Positions 25,154 through 36,621 are shown, counted from the stretch's first letter. The stretch: DNA of 64,000 nucleotides from Mangifera indica (GCF_011075055.1 NC_058144.1:15987807-16051806), one strand, 5' to 3'. Program-made: numbers and translations. The notes: generated by a model from the sequence alone, not told the origin.

Positions 25154-26325
25154 CATAAAGGTACTCTCAAGGATTCTAGCTCAAGTTAGGACACACAAAA
25201 ACTTTTAGTACCATTAGACGTGCAAACCCAATCGAATCACCCACTTATGCTTTTCCAACGATCTCATTCTTTTTTGCAAGGTGGAAAAGAAATATATTGA
25301 TCTCTTTATGGCAACTTTGGATAGATTCAAGTAGTGGTCGAGTCTAAAATACAATAGTGTAAAGACCAATGTCTTATTCTTAAGTTTGTCTAAAATAGAG
25401 AGAAGAAAGTTTAGCTGAATGCTTGGAATGAAGAAGGGGACCATCCCTTTCAAATACCTTAGTGTTCCCATGATTGACTCTAAGCTCACCTATAATGATT
25501 ACAAACCATTGATTGAGAAAATATAGGGGAAAGTTAACACATAGAGAAGCAAGTTCTTATCTTATATAGGGCGTTTGGTATTGATCAAATCAATTCTCTT
25601 CACCTTGCAATCCTATTGGTTGGCCATATTCATCCTCCCCTCGAGAATATAAAAGGAGATTGATTGTAAGCTTAGAGATTTCTTTTGGGCAGGGGTTGGT
25701 CTAGAGAGAAACAAAGCCAAGGTTGCTTTGGATGATATTTGTGCCTTTAAGGAGGAAAGTGGGTCAAGCCTTATGAAGTGCAAAAATTGTAACAAGGTGA
25801 CAATAGCTAGGCATGTATAGAACCTTGCTCTTACCGTTTGCAACTCTATTTGGGTGCATTGGATCAAAAAGGTGAGGTTAAAGGATAAAATCTTATGGGA
25901 GGCTAATAACTCCCATTGGGAGTGGAAGAAGATATTAAAACTAAGAGAAGAGGTAAGGAAGAAGATCAAGATTTGGGTTAGCAATGGTATAAGTGTCCAC
26001 CTTTGGTTTGATAATTGCCATAAGGATAACCCCCTTATAGAGAAATATGGTGAACAACGTATTTATGATTTGGGTCTAGGGAGATATGCCAAGGTCAGTT
26101 CTATTATCAAAGAAAGTAGATGGTATTGGCTTAGCACTAATTTGCTTGAGCTTATGGAGATAAAGGAAAATCTTGGTCACCGCTCTTTGGGCAATGAAGA
26201 CTTAGCATAATGGCTCCCCAACCCTAGGAAAGGATTCACTTGTACTAACATGTAAGATAAGATTTAGGAGAAAAAGAGCTTGGTGACATAGAGTCACATT
26301 GTTTGGCACAAATTCAACATCTCGA

Positions 26326-26401
26326 GACAAACCCTCATCACTTAGAAGCTATGAGAAAAAATAACTTGTCATAAAGGATAAACTTGTTAGTTAGGGCAAG
26401 T
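26326..26401. repeat. 75-base repeat module interrupting the LINE zf-RVT region
   Basis: Contains ccctcatcacttagaagctat then aaggataaacttgttagttagggcaag; both halves occur in reversed order at 22739-22795. LINE coding similarity is weak on both sides, so this is either a small insertion or a rearrangement. Confidence 0.5.
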
Positions 26402-26581
26402 TGACTAATGCCATCTTTTTTTCAAATATGACTTTAGCTACATGGTGTGGATTAGTGTTCTTATTGGTTATGGAAGGGTTTACTCCAAGCAAAATTGGGA
26501 AAACTACTTGGATAGAGTCTCTATGTAGTGGAAGGAAAAATCCTCTAAAAACTCTAATTGCAAGATTAGATTGGCTAGCAC

Positions 26582-26809
26582 AATCTACAACAGTTAGAGG
26601 GAATGCAACAATCCTACCTTTACTTCTAAAGTCATGATAAAGGAAGCTTTGATCTTTAGAATCAAAAGGAAGGTAAAAGACAAAGCTTCAGACACCATCT
26701 ACAATATTTGGAGAGAACGTAACAATCTTACCTTTACTTCTAAAGTCATGACAAAGGAAGCTTTGATCCTTATAATCAAAAGGGAGGTGAAAGACAAAGC
26801 TTCAGACAT
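26582..26809 (+). repeat. 114-bp in-frame tandem duplication at the LINE C-terminus
   Basis: The word tacttctaaagtcatga.aaaggaagctttgatc occurs with an exact offset of 114 bases (26621 and 26735). As 114 is a multiple of three, the 38-residue block is repeated in frame (KEALI..IKR.VKDKASD twice). The two copies differ by about ten bases. Confidence 0.8.
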
Positions 26810-27272
26810 GACTAAGGATATTCATTCCATTGAGAATTCTCATCTTGTTTCTATTTGGCTCCTCCCTCGTTGCATCTTAAAAGAGGATGGGGATTCTCAT
26901 TGCCCTCAGGTTTAACTTTTATGGTTGGTTTTCTTCTTTCAGGTAATGGTGTGTTGATTGGTTTCATTATGTCGTTGTTTGTTGGGTGTTGTTTGTTACT
27001 CTTAACTTAGCCTAGGGGCTTGTCTTAGATAAGCTCTTTGTTGTTTGTTTTTGCTCTTAGAGTGTGGTAGGCTTCTTGGGTGCTATCTTTTTAGGCTTAA
27101 GTAGATATCTCCTCAAGAGGCCTTAGTTGTTTTGTTTATTTGTTACCTTGGTTAGTCTTTTTTGCCTTAGCCTGATTTTGTGTCCATGGCATGGCTTCTT
27201 TTAACCCACGGTTTTGTCCTATGTTAAGGCTCTTTTTAGTGTTAATAGAAAGCTTAATTACCAAAAAAAAAA

Positions 27273-27399
27273 GTTTCTTCATCAAATTAGAACAAGCCTT
27301 GGACTTGTCATGCTTGTCTAAATATTAAGGATTTGTAGTTTACTTGTTCCTCATTTCATTGTCACAAGTGCTTTCGAATGTTAAAAAGAACCTTGTGAC
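27273..27399. other. Short gap after the LINE poly-A
   Basis: No feature recognised. A target-site duplication for the LINE could not be identified because the 5' end is undefined. Confidence 0.4.
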
Positions 27400-27944
27400 T
27401 TTATTCTTACCTTCTCATTCAAGATTCTATCCTTTACCAAGTCCATTATATTCTTTCCATTTGGAGTGACCTGAGCAAGGAAGTTTAAAAGGTTTCCCAC
27501 AAATCTAGAAATGTACCAAGTAATCAAAATCCTTACATATCATTATAAAATGCAATTCACATTCCAACCAACTAATTGATAATCCCTTAGAATATATTCT
27601 GATGATCTATCATGGTGGCTCCAGGCTATCATTTGCTTGATTAAAAAAAAAGAAAAAAACTCATTATTCCATGTTTTTCTAACACAAAGCTTTTTCAATT
27701 TATTCCAAAAAATATGAGCATTTATCACTAAAGTCATTTGATTTAAAACATTATGATCTAGTCATCTAACATACTTACAAAGTAGACTATGAAACAACTT
27801 CAATTCTACATCAACTTTTCCATCCGATTTCTTAGTAGTAAACACCAAGAAATAATAATCTTTCATGTCAAGTAGATCTTTCATCTTACCATTTCATTAT
27901 TGGCTTTCATTCTCAACATACAAGGCAAAGAAAATTGTTAAACT
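27400..27944 (-). pseudogene. Copia gag fragment, minus strand
   Basis: The minus strand encodes a UBN2-type copia gag. The open part at 27543-27737 reads AHIFWNKLKKLCVRKTWNN then FFLIKQMIAW and YQLVGWNVNCIL, matching the block usually written as W..L...Y..KT..NK..L..QL...K. Upstream, toward 27944, a DYYFLVFTTK-like gag N-terminal region is readable in shifted frames. Downstream homology stops near 27400. This is the same family as the fragment at 21426-22250, judged by shared LTR start and leader words. Confidence 0.75.
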
Positions 27945-28020
27945 ATGCTCTAATACTAATTTATTGTGAAAAATATCCGTTTATAGATATTTGGACATGA
28001 TTTTTGAACTCAAATCAAAT
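27945..28020 (-). mobile_element. Primer-binding site and LTR stub of the minus-strand copia
   Basis: The minus strand reads ATTAGTATTAGAGCAT at 27945-27960, a degenerate initiator-Met complement. The next 58 bases (plus coordinates) match the LTR start at 21629. The rest of the LTR has been removed or replaced. Confidence 0.65.
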
Positions 28021-28743
28021 GAACAATTAACATTACTGATTTTCCATGGAATAAATTATTTTTGTTATTGTATTACTTCTTTTATGTTATTTCCTTTATC
28101 AAGGTTTGGTTTTTTTATTTTTAGTTTTCACAGGATGACTGACAAACAATGGTTGAGTCATGAAGGTCACCTAGACAAAAATCTTGAGTTTGCCACTAAA
28201 TATTCTTGGGTAGGTATAATAAGGAACTTAATCAAACTTGCAAACAAGTAGTGGAACACATATTTTAATGAAATAGAAAGCTTAAGTTATTTGAACTTCT
28301 CTTACCAAATCAATATTTTAATTTAGGGAAAATAAAATATATAATATGGCAATTCATCTAATATGAACTAAACAAGAAGATAGCTTTTGAAAGAAGAGAA
28401 ATGGCATGAAGATGGGGAAGACAAATAGTGAAAGGTCATTGGAACGAAATGCAAAGGTAGTTGTTGTTTGAATTATTTAGTATAGGAATGCAATGTCATC
28501 GTTTAGGTGATCTGGAGGCATAAGGTGACATTGTTTCATGTAATAATACGTTGTTTTGGCATGCATTAGATTCTAACCAAATGTTTACAAAATGTAAAGA
28601 ACGAGTGAGAAATAATAGTTTTTGGCAGTTAATGAATCATTCTCTTCTTTCTGTGTTCATTCTTTTTCCTTTATGTTCTATTAATTCTTTTCTTGCTTTC
28701 TTGTTCTTGTTCTTCATTTTATTGCAAATTAGATAATTGACCG
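28021..28743. other. Probable LTR of the following gypsy element, boundaries unresolved
   Basis: No protein family recognised. The stretch directly precedes a primer-binding-like sequence at 28745, so its right part is probably a plus-orientation LTR. A short open piece at 28130-28250 follows a pyrimidine tract and cag, but nothing supports it as a gene. Confidence 0.4.
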
Positions 28744-28744
28744 T

Positions 28745-30030
28745 ATTAGTGCTATCAAAGCTTCATCCTAGCAAGGGTGGAAACTTGTAAATAAGAGTTA
28801 CAGAGGGAAATTACACAAATGATTTCTCAAGTGGTAGCTAATTTAGAGACTTAGTAGCAAGATCGACTTCAAGAAATACATATTCATATGTAGTAATCAA
28901 TGGAAGATCTTAAGAATTTGATCACCGGTCTTAGTTTACAAATACAGAAATGGTGTCAAATACAACTAATTGTTGAGAGAAAGGAGGATCATGACCTGCT
29001 TATGAACCTTGTCAGTAATGGGAGAGACAGATGCACTTGGATTTCCCTTATTTTTATAGGGAAGATTTTGATAGTTAGATCCTAAATGTGGAATATTATT
29101 TTGAGGTAAATGCCATTTCAAATGATGATCGACCTAAGACAATTGCTTTGCATTTTAATGGAAGAGAAATTCAGTGGCACCAGAGTTTTATAAGGTCAAA
29201 AAATAGAGTAGCAGTAACGTAGGAAGAATATGTGGTAACCATGAGAATAAGGTTTGGGAGCCATGGATATGATAACCCATTGGCAGACTTGAGGAACTTG
29301 AAACAGGTAAGCATTCTTCAACAATATTTGAATGCTTTTGAAGTGCTATATCTTACGATTAGAATTAGGGAAGACTAGGACTTGAGCTTCTTTTTATCAG
29401 GCTTGAAGGATTCATTATTAAAGCTTGTCAAAATGTTCAAAAAAAAAACACTGATAAAAGCTTACTCTTTTACAAAATTGTGAGAAATCACCTTAGCAAC
29501 CATAACTGATAAATCGAAACTTATCAAAAAACTCTTTAGATACCTATTGTTTAGAGAGATGAAGCAACTAGTTTAGCCATTGGGAACTCACAACCTAAGC
29601 CTTATATCCCTACAGTTCTATTGTCAACTCTAAATGTTCCTAAATGAAGTGAGGACATAAGAGTCAACCCTTGAGGAGCATGGGTTAATGTATTACATGG
29701 GTCAATGGGACCTAAGACAATAAGGCTTAGTATAACATATGGTAGAAGAAGGTTGTATATTTTGGTAGATTCAAGAAGTACTCACAACTTCTTTAGTGAA
29801 CAAACTACCAAGAAACTTGGCTAGCCTATTCAAAAGGTGACAGGTATGCATGTGACAATGGCTAATGGCCAAGAATTGCAATGTCAAGGAATGTGCCAAG
29901 GGTTACAACTAAGAGTGCAAGGACAATTACTTTCAATCATAACTTATACCTTACCTTTAGAGAGTTATGACTTAATTCTTGAGACATAATGGTTAGCTGG
30001 CTTAGAAGATATTACATGGAATTGATACTT
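28745..30030 (+). pseudogene. Ty3/gypsy gag-protease fragment
   Basis: A degenerate primer-binding site (TTAGTGCTATCAAAGC) lies at about 28745. Gag follows: ITQMISQVVANLE and a MEDLKNLITGLSLQIQ segment (28900 onward), then the capsid blocks VEYYFEVNAISNDDR, IQWHQSF and YLNAFEVLYL, and SFFLSGLKDSLLKLV at about 29400. The aspartic protease is clear at 29755-29870: ILVDSRSTHNFFSE, where the catalytic D-S is followed by R instead of G, then LGLVHPV-like and MANGQELQCQGMCQG segments and LPLESYDLIL. Homology ends near 30030, before RT. Several stops and frame changes. Confidence 0.85.
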
Positions 30031-30074
30031 TCTGGAAGCTATTACAGAGTTATGACTTAATTCTCTTTTTCTTT

Positions 30075-30175
30075 CACTACACTATTTCTGAATATGAATT
30101 GAGCTCTACTGCGAGCGGACCCTATTAGGGGTCTATGTCCTACTGCGGACGTGCCCTACTACGGGCGGTGTAGTG
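30075..30175. mobile_element. 101-bp CACTA-ended miniature, GC-rich core
   Basis: Begins CACTACAC and ends GTGTAGTG, a perfect 8-bp terminal inverted repeat of the CACTA superfamily. The interior holds three near-copies of a ctactgcggacgg-like unit (around 30100, 30138 and 30155) and is far richer in G and C than its surroundings. The flanking triplets (ttt and taa) are not a target duplication, so it may be two CACTA ends joined after internal loss rather than a transposed MITE. Confidence 0.5.
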
Positions 30176-30356
30176 TAAAGTGCCCCCTCATAGTTTATAG
30201 CATGCATGCGAGTCTTATATCTTACTAATTTTGCTTCCATCTAAATTTATTCATAACTCATCAGACATTACTCTTGGGACGACCCTTGAATCTTGAGTCC
30301 CAACCTTTTCTTACTTTTATTTCTTTTCTTTTTCTCTTATTTTTTTATTTCTTTTT

Positions 30357-30402
30357 CCTTTCCTTTCCTTTCCTTTCCTTTCCTTTCTTTTTCCTTTCCA
30401 AA
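30357..30402. repeat. CCTTT microsatellite
   Basis: At least six uninterrupted tcctt units in a pyrimidine-rich tract. Confidence 0.9.
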
Positions 30403-30439
30403 CTGTGAAATACTGTTCACAGCCCTATTCATTTGACAG

Positions 30440-31000
30440 GGCAGCCTTCTTTTTCATACAATGTCACAGTCCAAACGGTTCCTAATTCATACAAGCTATA
30501 TATCGTTGAAAAGAGGATTCAAATAGCTTTCTAAAAAGCTATAATAGCACTCACAATTCATTCAATCAGGCAGTCAAAACAGCAGATAAAGTCAGTGGCA
30601 AAAATAGCCTCCTCTGTTTATTTGATAAAGCAGTCCTTATGGTTCATGCAATATTTAACAGTCCAAATGATCCCCAATTCATACAAGCTATATATCACTG
30701 AAAAGAGAATTCAAAGAGATTTCCAACGAGATATAATAGCACTCATTATTCCATAAATAAGGCAGTTAAAACGTGAGATAAACTCAGTGACAAAACTGCC
30801 TCCTCTGTTTATTTAGTAAAACAGTCCTTTCGGTTTATACAATCTTTAACAGTCCAAATGATCTCTAATTCATACAAGCTATATATCATTGGAAAGAGGA
30901 TTCAAAGAGCTTTCCAACAAGATATAATAGCACTCATAATTCATCAGATAAGGCATCCAAAACATGGGACGAACTCAATGGCAAAAACTGTAAATATTAT
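30440..31000. repeat. 191-bp repeat, three tandem copies
   Basis: The word cagtccaaa.g.t.c..aattcatacaagctatatatc occurs at 30467, 30659 and 30850, giving periods of 192 and 191. Each unit also holds gcctcctctgtttattt, attcaaa.ag.tttc and ataatagcactca. Copies differ by roughly a tenth of positions by eye. The array resembles repeats often found in plant gypsy LTRs, here in minus orientation; I could not find LTR termini to prove it. Confidence 0.85.
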
Positions 31001-31624
31001 GTAACTTTCTGCCATGAACAAAATCACATACATAGACATCCCAAATGGCAAAACAATATTCCTCAACATCAAAATCAACATTTATAACATAGATCTAAGG
31101 AACCAAAAGCCTAAAACATGTCACATATCAAGGATGATATCCCTTACCTTGTTTCAAGCCAAATCTTTGTAAGTTGGCTTCCTCCTCTTTGTTTTGCTTC
31201 CTTTATCACCAAGATCACTTTAAATCAATACCAAAACACACTAACATATTCACATAACATGCATATAAACATAGATAAAAGGAGAAGGAAGGAGATATTT
31301 GGTTACCAAAGCTTCCAAGGTGCTTCTCTTTTTTTCTTTTTATTTTATCTTCCAATATCTCTTCAATTTCTTCCTTTGGCTTCACAAAACAAAAGAAAAG
31401 AACATGAAAGGAAGCTGGCTGCTGGAGCTTACGGGAGAAGAAGATGATAGAAAAATAATGGGATGAGATGCCTTTGTTGACTTTACTCTCCCTTTATCTA
31501 AACTTTATCTCCCTTTTTCTCTTTCTTTTTTTTTTTTGTTTTCTTTTTGTATTTATTTACATATGTATATTTATATAAATGCACCATACATAACATATAT
31601 ATATTTAAAAAAAATTGGAAGTAT
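31001..31624. other. Gap: pyrimidine-rich, no recognised gene
   Basis: Contains poly-T/CT tracts near 31320-31350 and 31500-31550 and a TA-rich stretch near 31560-31610. A 109-codon open frame at 31118-31447 has no recognisable family and is low in complexity at its end. Confidence 0.4.
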
Positions 31625-34600
31625 CTCAAAATAGGGTTAAAAGACATAATTACCCCTGGAACATACCTGAGGGTATTACATTTATACTAGAAAGATTGTC
31701 TGTTTTATCATTTGGATTGTATTATATAATCATAAAGGCAATTGAAACTTACATAGTATCGAACCCGAAGTTCGTTAATCTAAGAGTATTTATGCTTTGC
31801 TATGATCATTTAGGTTACCCAAGATCTACAATGATGCGTAAAATTATTGAAAATTCATATAGACACATATTAAAGAATCATAAAATTTTATTATCCAGTG
31901 AAAACTTTTGCACTGCCTGTTCTCAAGGCAAATTAGTAATAAGACCATCCCCTTCCAAAATTGGAGGTGAATCCTTATCATTCTTGCAAAGGATTGAAGG
32001 GGATATATGTGGACCCATTCATCCACCAAGTGGGCCATTTCGTTATTTTATGGTCTTAATTAATGCATCTGCATGATGGTCTCATGTTTGTTTATTGTTT
32101 ACTCGAAATGCTACATTTGTTAAATTGTTGACACAAATTATAAAATTAAAGGCACATTTCGTAGATTATTTGATCAAGTCAATATAGCTAGATAATACTG
32201 GCAAATTTACATCCAAAATATTTGCTGATTATTGCATGTATATGAGGATTAAAGTTGAGCATCCAATCCCACATGTCCACACACAGAATGATTTGGTTGA
32301 GTCTCTTATCAAATAACTCTAGGTAATTGCACGTATTTTATTATTAAGAGCTCAATTACTTACTTCTATGTGGGGACATGCTATATTACATGTTGCAACA
32401 TTAATTCGCTTGCGACCTTCTTCTTGTCATCAATATTCTTCCCTATAATTGGTCCTTGATTATCAACCTGATATATCTCATTTGAAAATATTTAGTTATA
32501 CTGTATATGTCCCTATTACGTCTCCTCAACGCACAAAAATACGATCCCAACGTTGTTTGGGAATATATATTAGATATAATTCACTATCCATTATCAAGTA
32601 CCTAGAACCATTAATAGATTGTCATTTTGATGAAACAACTTTCCCATCTTTAGGGAAAAATAAAATGCTTCCTGAAGTTAGACATGAACTTACTTGGTAT
32701 GTACATACTATGTCTCATTTAAATCCTCGCACATCCCAAAGTAAAACTAAAATACAGAGGATAATGTGTTTACAAATTATTGTCAACCAAATGTCTAATG
32801 TATTTGTAGATACGACAAAAGTGACAGGATCACATGTTCCAACTACTAATGTACTAGTAAAAATTAATATGACTACTGAACAGTCTATTCGAGCGATGAC
32901 TGATCAATCTACTGCACGCCTTAAGAGTGGTAAATCTGTTGGATCGAAGGACACCGTTCTTTGAAAAAGAAAGGAAAATAATCAAACAAATATCAATCAT
33001 GATGATCCTAAGATAAATGAAAAATCCACACTCTCTAATATTCCTCTATAAGAAGTTATGATCCTTGAAGAGACTCAAGCCCCTAAAATGGTAGAAACTC
33101 CTAAAGAACAGGAAAACGAGAATATTGAAATATCTTTAAATTATGCTCATACACAAGAGATGTGGAATTATGAAACAATTATAATTGATGATATATTCTC
33201 ATTTGCAGTAGCTATTGAAATTTTGAATGATGATGATTTTGAACCACATACTATGGCTGAGTGCAAACAAAGACTTGATTGGCCTAAATGGGAAGAAGTA
33301 ATTCGAGTAAAATTAGCTTCTCTAGCAAAACGTCAAGTGTTTGGGTTTGTAGTTCTAACAGCTCAAGACGTACAACTCGTTAGATATAAATAGGTATTTG
33401 TGAGAAAAAGAAATGAGAAAAATGAAATTGCTAGATATAAAGTTAGGTTGTAGCCTAAGGCTTTTCCCAAATGCCCGGTATAGACTTTGATGAAATATAT
33501 GCACCTATGATAGATATAATCACATTCAGATATTTAATTAGTTTAACAGTCTCTGAAGGACTAGATATGCGTCTAATGGACGTAGTTACTACCTATTTGT
33601 ATGAAAATTTAGACACTGAAATTTATATGAAACTCCTTAAAAGATATAAATTGCCTGAAACAAAAATGGTCAATTTCAAGAGGCATGTACTCAATTAAAT
33701 TACAAAGACCATTGTACGAATTAAAACAATTCGGGCATATGTGGTACAGTCGTTTCAGTAAATATTTGAAAAAAGAGGGCTATGTGAATGACCGTATATA
33801 GCCATGTGTCCTTATCAAAAGGTTAGAATCGGGATTTTCTATTGTAACAGTTTATGTTGATGCCATGAATTTAATTAGGATTCCTGAAAAGCTCTCAAAA
33901 ACTATTAAATATTTGAAAAAAGAATTTAAAATGAAAGATTTGGGAAAAACAAAATATTGTCTCAGCTTGCAGATCGAGCACAATTCAAATAGAATATTTA
34001 TCCATCAATTAGTGTATATTGAAAAATTATTAAAACGCTTTAATATGGATAAGGCTTATCCTTTAAGCACTCCAATGGTTGTTGGGTCTCTTGATCTGAA
34101 AAATGACTCATTTCATCATAAAGAAGAAGATGAAAAGATACTTGGTCCTGAAGTACCGTATCTTAATGTCATTAGAGCCTTATTATATTTGGCCCAATAC
34201 AAGAGACCGGATATATCCTTCGCAGTTAATTTATTGGTCCGATTTAGTTCTGCACCAACCCATCGCCACTAGAATGAAATCTAACATATACTCTGTTACT
34301 TATATGAAAATTTTATTCTGTCAAATCCCCTAAAAATCTTAGTTTGATTGGATATGCAAATATTGGTTATCTTTTTGACTCCCATAAAGCCCATTCACAA
34401 ATGGGATATTTATTCACTTATAATGACACAGGAATATCATGACGCTCCACCAAATAGACCTTGGTTGCAACGTCTTCAACTCATTTAGAGATTCATCCAT
34501 AAAGCCAGTCGAGAATGCATATGGTTATGATCTGTCATCCATTATATCAGAAATGCATGCAGTCTTCCTTTTACAACAGACACTCCTTCCATATTATATG

Positions 34601-34836
34601 AAGACAATGTAACATGTATTGCCCAAATTAGAGGCAGATATATCACAGGAGACAAAACCAAACATATCTCACTGAAGTTCTTTTACACTCATGAGCTCTA
34701 GTAGAAAAAAAAGATTGATGTCAAGCAAATAAGATCCAGTGAGAATCTTGCATAATTGTTCACTAAGACACTGCCAACATCAATATTTGAGAAGTTAGTG
34801 TATAACATTGGTATGCGGCGGCTCAACAAGCAACCA
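31625..34836 (+). pseudogene. Ty1/copia integrase-RT-RNase H, 5'-truncated
   Basis: Well readable. GAG-pre-integrase at 31780-31960: DHLGYPRSTMMRKIIENS, then CTACSQGKLVIRPSP. Integrase: RIEGDICGPIHPPSGPFRYF (start of the DDE core), an LDNTGKF-like second acidic block near 32190, and ISHLKIFSYTVYVPI then LGIYIRYNSLSIIKYLEP in the C-terminal part. The linker to RT ends with a EECKQR-like block (MAECKQRLDWPKWEEVI, 33255). RT: MPGIDFDEIYAPMIDIITF, then RLMDVVTTYLYENLDTEIYM, a YVDA in place of YVDD near 33853, MKDLGKTKYCLSLQIEHNSN and KRPDISFAVNLLVRFSSAPT. RNase H runs 34320-34836 (IGYANIGYLFDSHKA-like, then a final GMRRL). Gag and protease are absent. Stops and a few frameshifts disrupt it, but this is the best preserved copia pol in the window. 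Confidence 0.9.
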
Positions 34837-35102
34837 AATTAATCCTACTACAAAGAGGGGGACATTTGTCAGACAAATTTTTGAAGTTTATCACATATTA
34901 GATAAAATGTACACTGTACTCTTTTTGCCTTCACTAGGTTTTGTCTCACTGGTTTTCCTAGTAAGGTTTTTAATGAGGTAGCTTAAGCATGTCCAACACC
35001 AACTTACAGGACATTAAATAATTATATTCTTTTGCTTTGGTTTTTATCCCACTGGATTTTTTCTTAGCAAAGTTAATATAATTATCTGTAAGTGGTAAAA
35101 TT

Positions 35103-35113
35103 CCAAAGGAGAG
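35103..35113 (+). other. Polypurine tract
   Basis: ccaaaggagag directly before the TG of the 3' LTR; this is the usual start site for plus-strand DNA synthesis. Confidence 0.75.
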
Positions 35114-35415
35114 TGTTATACATGGTAGATTTTTTCACCACATGAATTTGACTTTGGCCGAAAGATAATGTGAAGGCATTAAATGCCTTGGAAAATTGGC
35201 TTTAAAGATAGTCATTTCTGTTGACCGGAGGGATGGCAAAATTTCCTATAAATACCCCTCTCCTCTCTTCATATAAGATAGATGCACTTCTTCACTTAAA
35301 GCTTTTTCGCTTCTTCCTTTTGCTTCTTTGTTATCAATAACGAGGCCTACCTTCTATTCCATAAAAATTGAGTTATAGTTTCCACCATTCAATTAATTTC
35401 ATTATATTTATAACA
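35114..35415 (+). mobile_element. Copia 3' LTR, 302 bp, complete
   Basis: Begins TGTTATAC and ends TATAACA, so the terminal inverted repeat TGTTATA/TATAACA is perfect. It lies immediately after the polypurine tract and downstream of the RNase H end. The following pentamer is ggaag; no 5' LTR is in the window to pair with it. Confidence 0.85.
35247..35254 (+). promoter_or_regulatory. TATA box of the LTR promoter
   Basis: TATAAATA followed by a CT-rich stretch, about 130 bases into the LTR, a normal place for the U3 promoter of a copia element. Confidence 0.6.
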
Positions 35416-36621
35416 GGAAGCAATTTATTTGTAGGACACTTTATTCAATTATGCTGCCAGCAATTATAAGCAACATAGGGCCACCTCAAAAGCCGATTTT
35501 GACTCAAAATATAATATTGCATATTGCAGAGACTATATATATAGAATAATTAAATTAGTATTTTGTGGGCAAGTTTTTCTTCGGAAAATAATATAGATTT
35601 CTGGGCCATGCTATGCATGTTGTTTAGCTTTATTGATGTTGAATTCTATGTACAAATTCTCAATGACTTGTCTGCACAGGGATGTGATAATACAGTTGCG
35701 TTTCCTTAGCTGGATCACATCATCCTTGTTTTAACTGCACTGCTTTACTTTGCTTTTTTTATCTCCATCTTAATGCTGCATTCAACCAAATTATACTGTT
35801 GGATACATTAAATTAATTTTCATTGACTTTAATTATATTATGTTTTAACATATTGCTTCTGCCAACGTTTTCTATTCAATTCTGTTAATTCTTTTTAAGT
35901 TTCAGACTTGGGGCTATACTCTCTCCAATCCAAGGACTTTGATTTCTCATAATATGCAAATAGAATCCTAAAAATGAATCTATGCATAAGAAAGTATTGG
36001 TCATCTCTGCACCTCTAACTTTCATTTTTTTGTTTTTAAATGAAAAAAATTTTATTACATGTATACATGATTGTTAAGGTCAAACATTTGTTCATTACAT
36101 TTGATTTTATCTTTTATTAAGATGATAATTAAATATTTATATAGCATTAATTTATAAACTAATAATAGTTAGATATACGTCATTTGATATTATCCACATT
36201 TAAATATAATTAAGATGTTTGTGTATATATGTTTTTGATATATTAATTAGATGAATGGATGAAGATTAACTTATCTTACTTTCATATGATTGAGGAGTAT
36301 ACGAAGCCGGATTTACAAGCTCTTAAACAAAGTTTGGTGAGCATGCAGCAGAGGGTTAGAATACTGGTCTAGCAATCATTTTCAAAAGGAAATTTGAGAG
36401 AATTCTTCTTTGTTGAAAAGGAATGCATAGGGTTTTCGGGGTTTATATTTTTTTAATTTTACAGTATCCTCTTAATTTGTCGCTTGCCCAGTTGATTGAT
36501 GGATGGTGATGTATACTAAAAACTGCAAGAATGAAGTGGGTCAGGTGGTACCAGCTAAACAGTTTATTTTAATCATCACATTTTGCCCGACTGTACAATT
36601 GCAAGAGCTCCTAAATTACTA
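35416..36621. other. Non-TE-like gap with one exon-like stretch (about 36296-36361)
   Basis: No retroelement homology recognised. At 36296-36361 the plus strand reads EYTKPDLQALKQSLVSMQQR, a protein-like amphipathic segment without low complexity, followed by a stop after a few more codons. It could be an exon fragment of a low-copy gene or a relic. No splice partners could be confirmed. Confidence 0.3.

Larger units (their letters stand above)
24090..27272 (+). pseudogene. 5'-truncated LINE: RT, zf-RVT and poly-A tail
   Basis: Starts within reverse transcriptase at a MDNNKAFRLDGF segment, the N-terminal RT block of plant L1-type LINEs. RT is then interrupted at 24657 by a MITE and resumes at about 25154 with a LGVPMIDSKL-like stretch (near 25450-25500) and VALDDICAFKE near 25720. 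From 25854 an open piece carries IHLWFDNCHKDNPLIEKYG, the region before the zf-RVT domain. Zf-RVT itself is decayed between 26200 and 26640 (AIFFSNMTLATW resembles the LFFxCxFSxxxW block). After the last coding part, a T/G-rich 3' untranslated region ends with a 10-base poly-A at 27263-27272. Endonuclease and ORF1 are missing, the usual result of incomplete reverse transcription. Many stops. Confidence 0.85.

Noticed and set aside
25613..25984. 123-codon hydrophobic open frame, minus strand
   Set aside because: Antisense shadow of the LINE coding region on the plus strand.
31118..31447. 109-codon open frame, plus strand
   Set aside because: No recognisable family and phenylalanine/serine runs from a poly-pyrimidine tract; probably chance.
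31617..35420. ggaag at 31617 and 35416 as the target duplication of the copia element
   Set aside because: The left site is not next to an LTR and gag is missing, so a five-base match is most likely chance.
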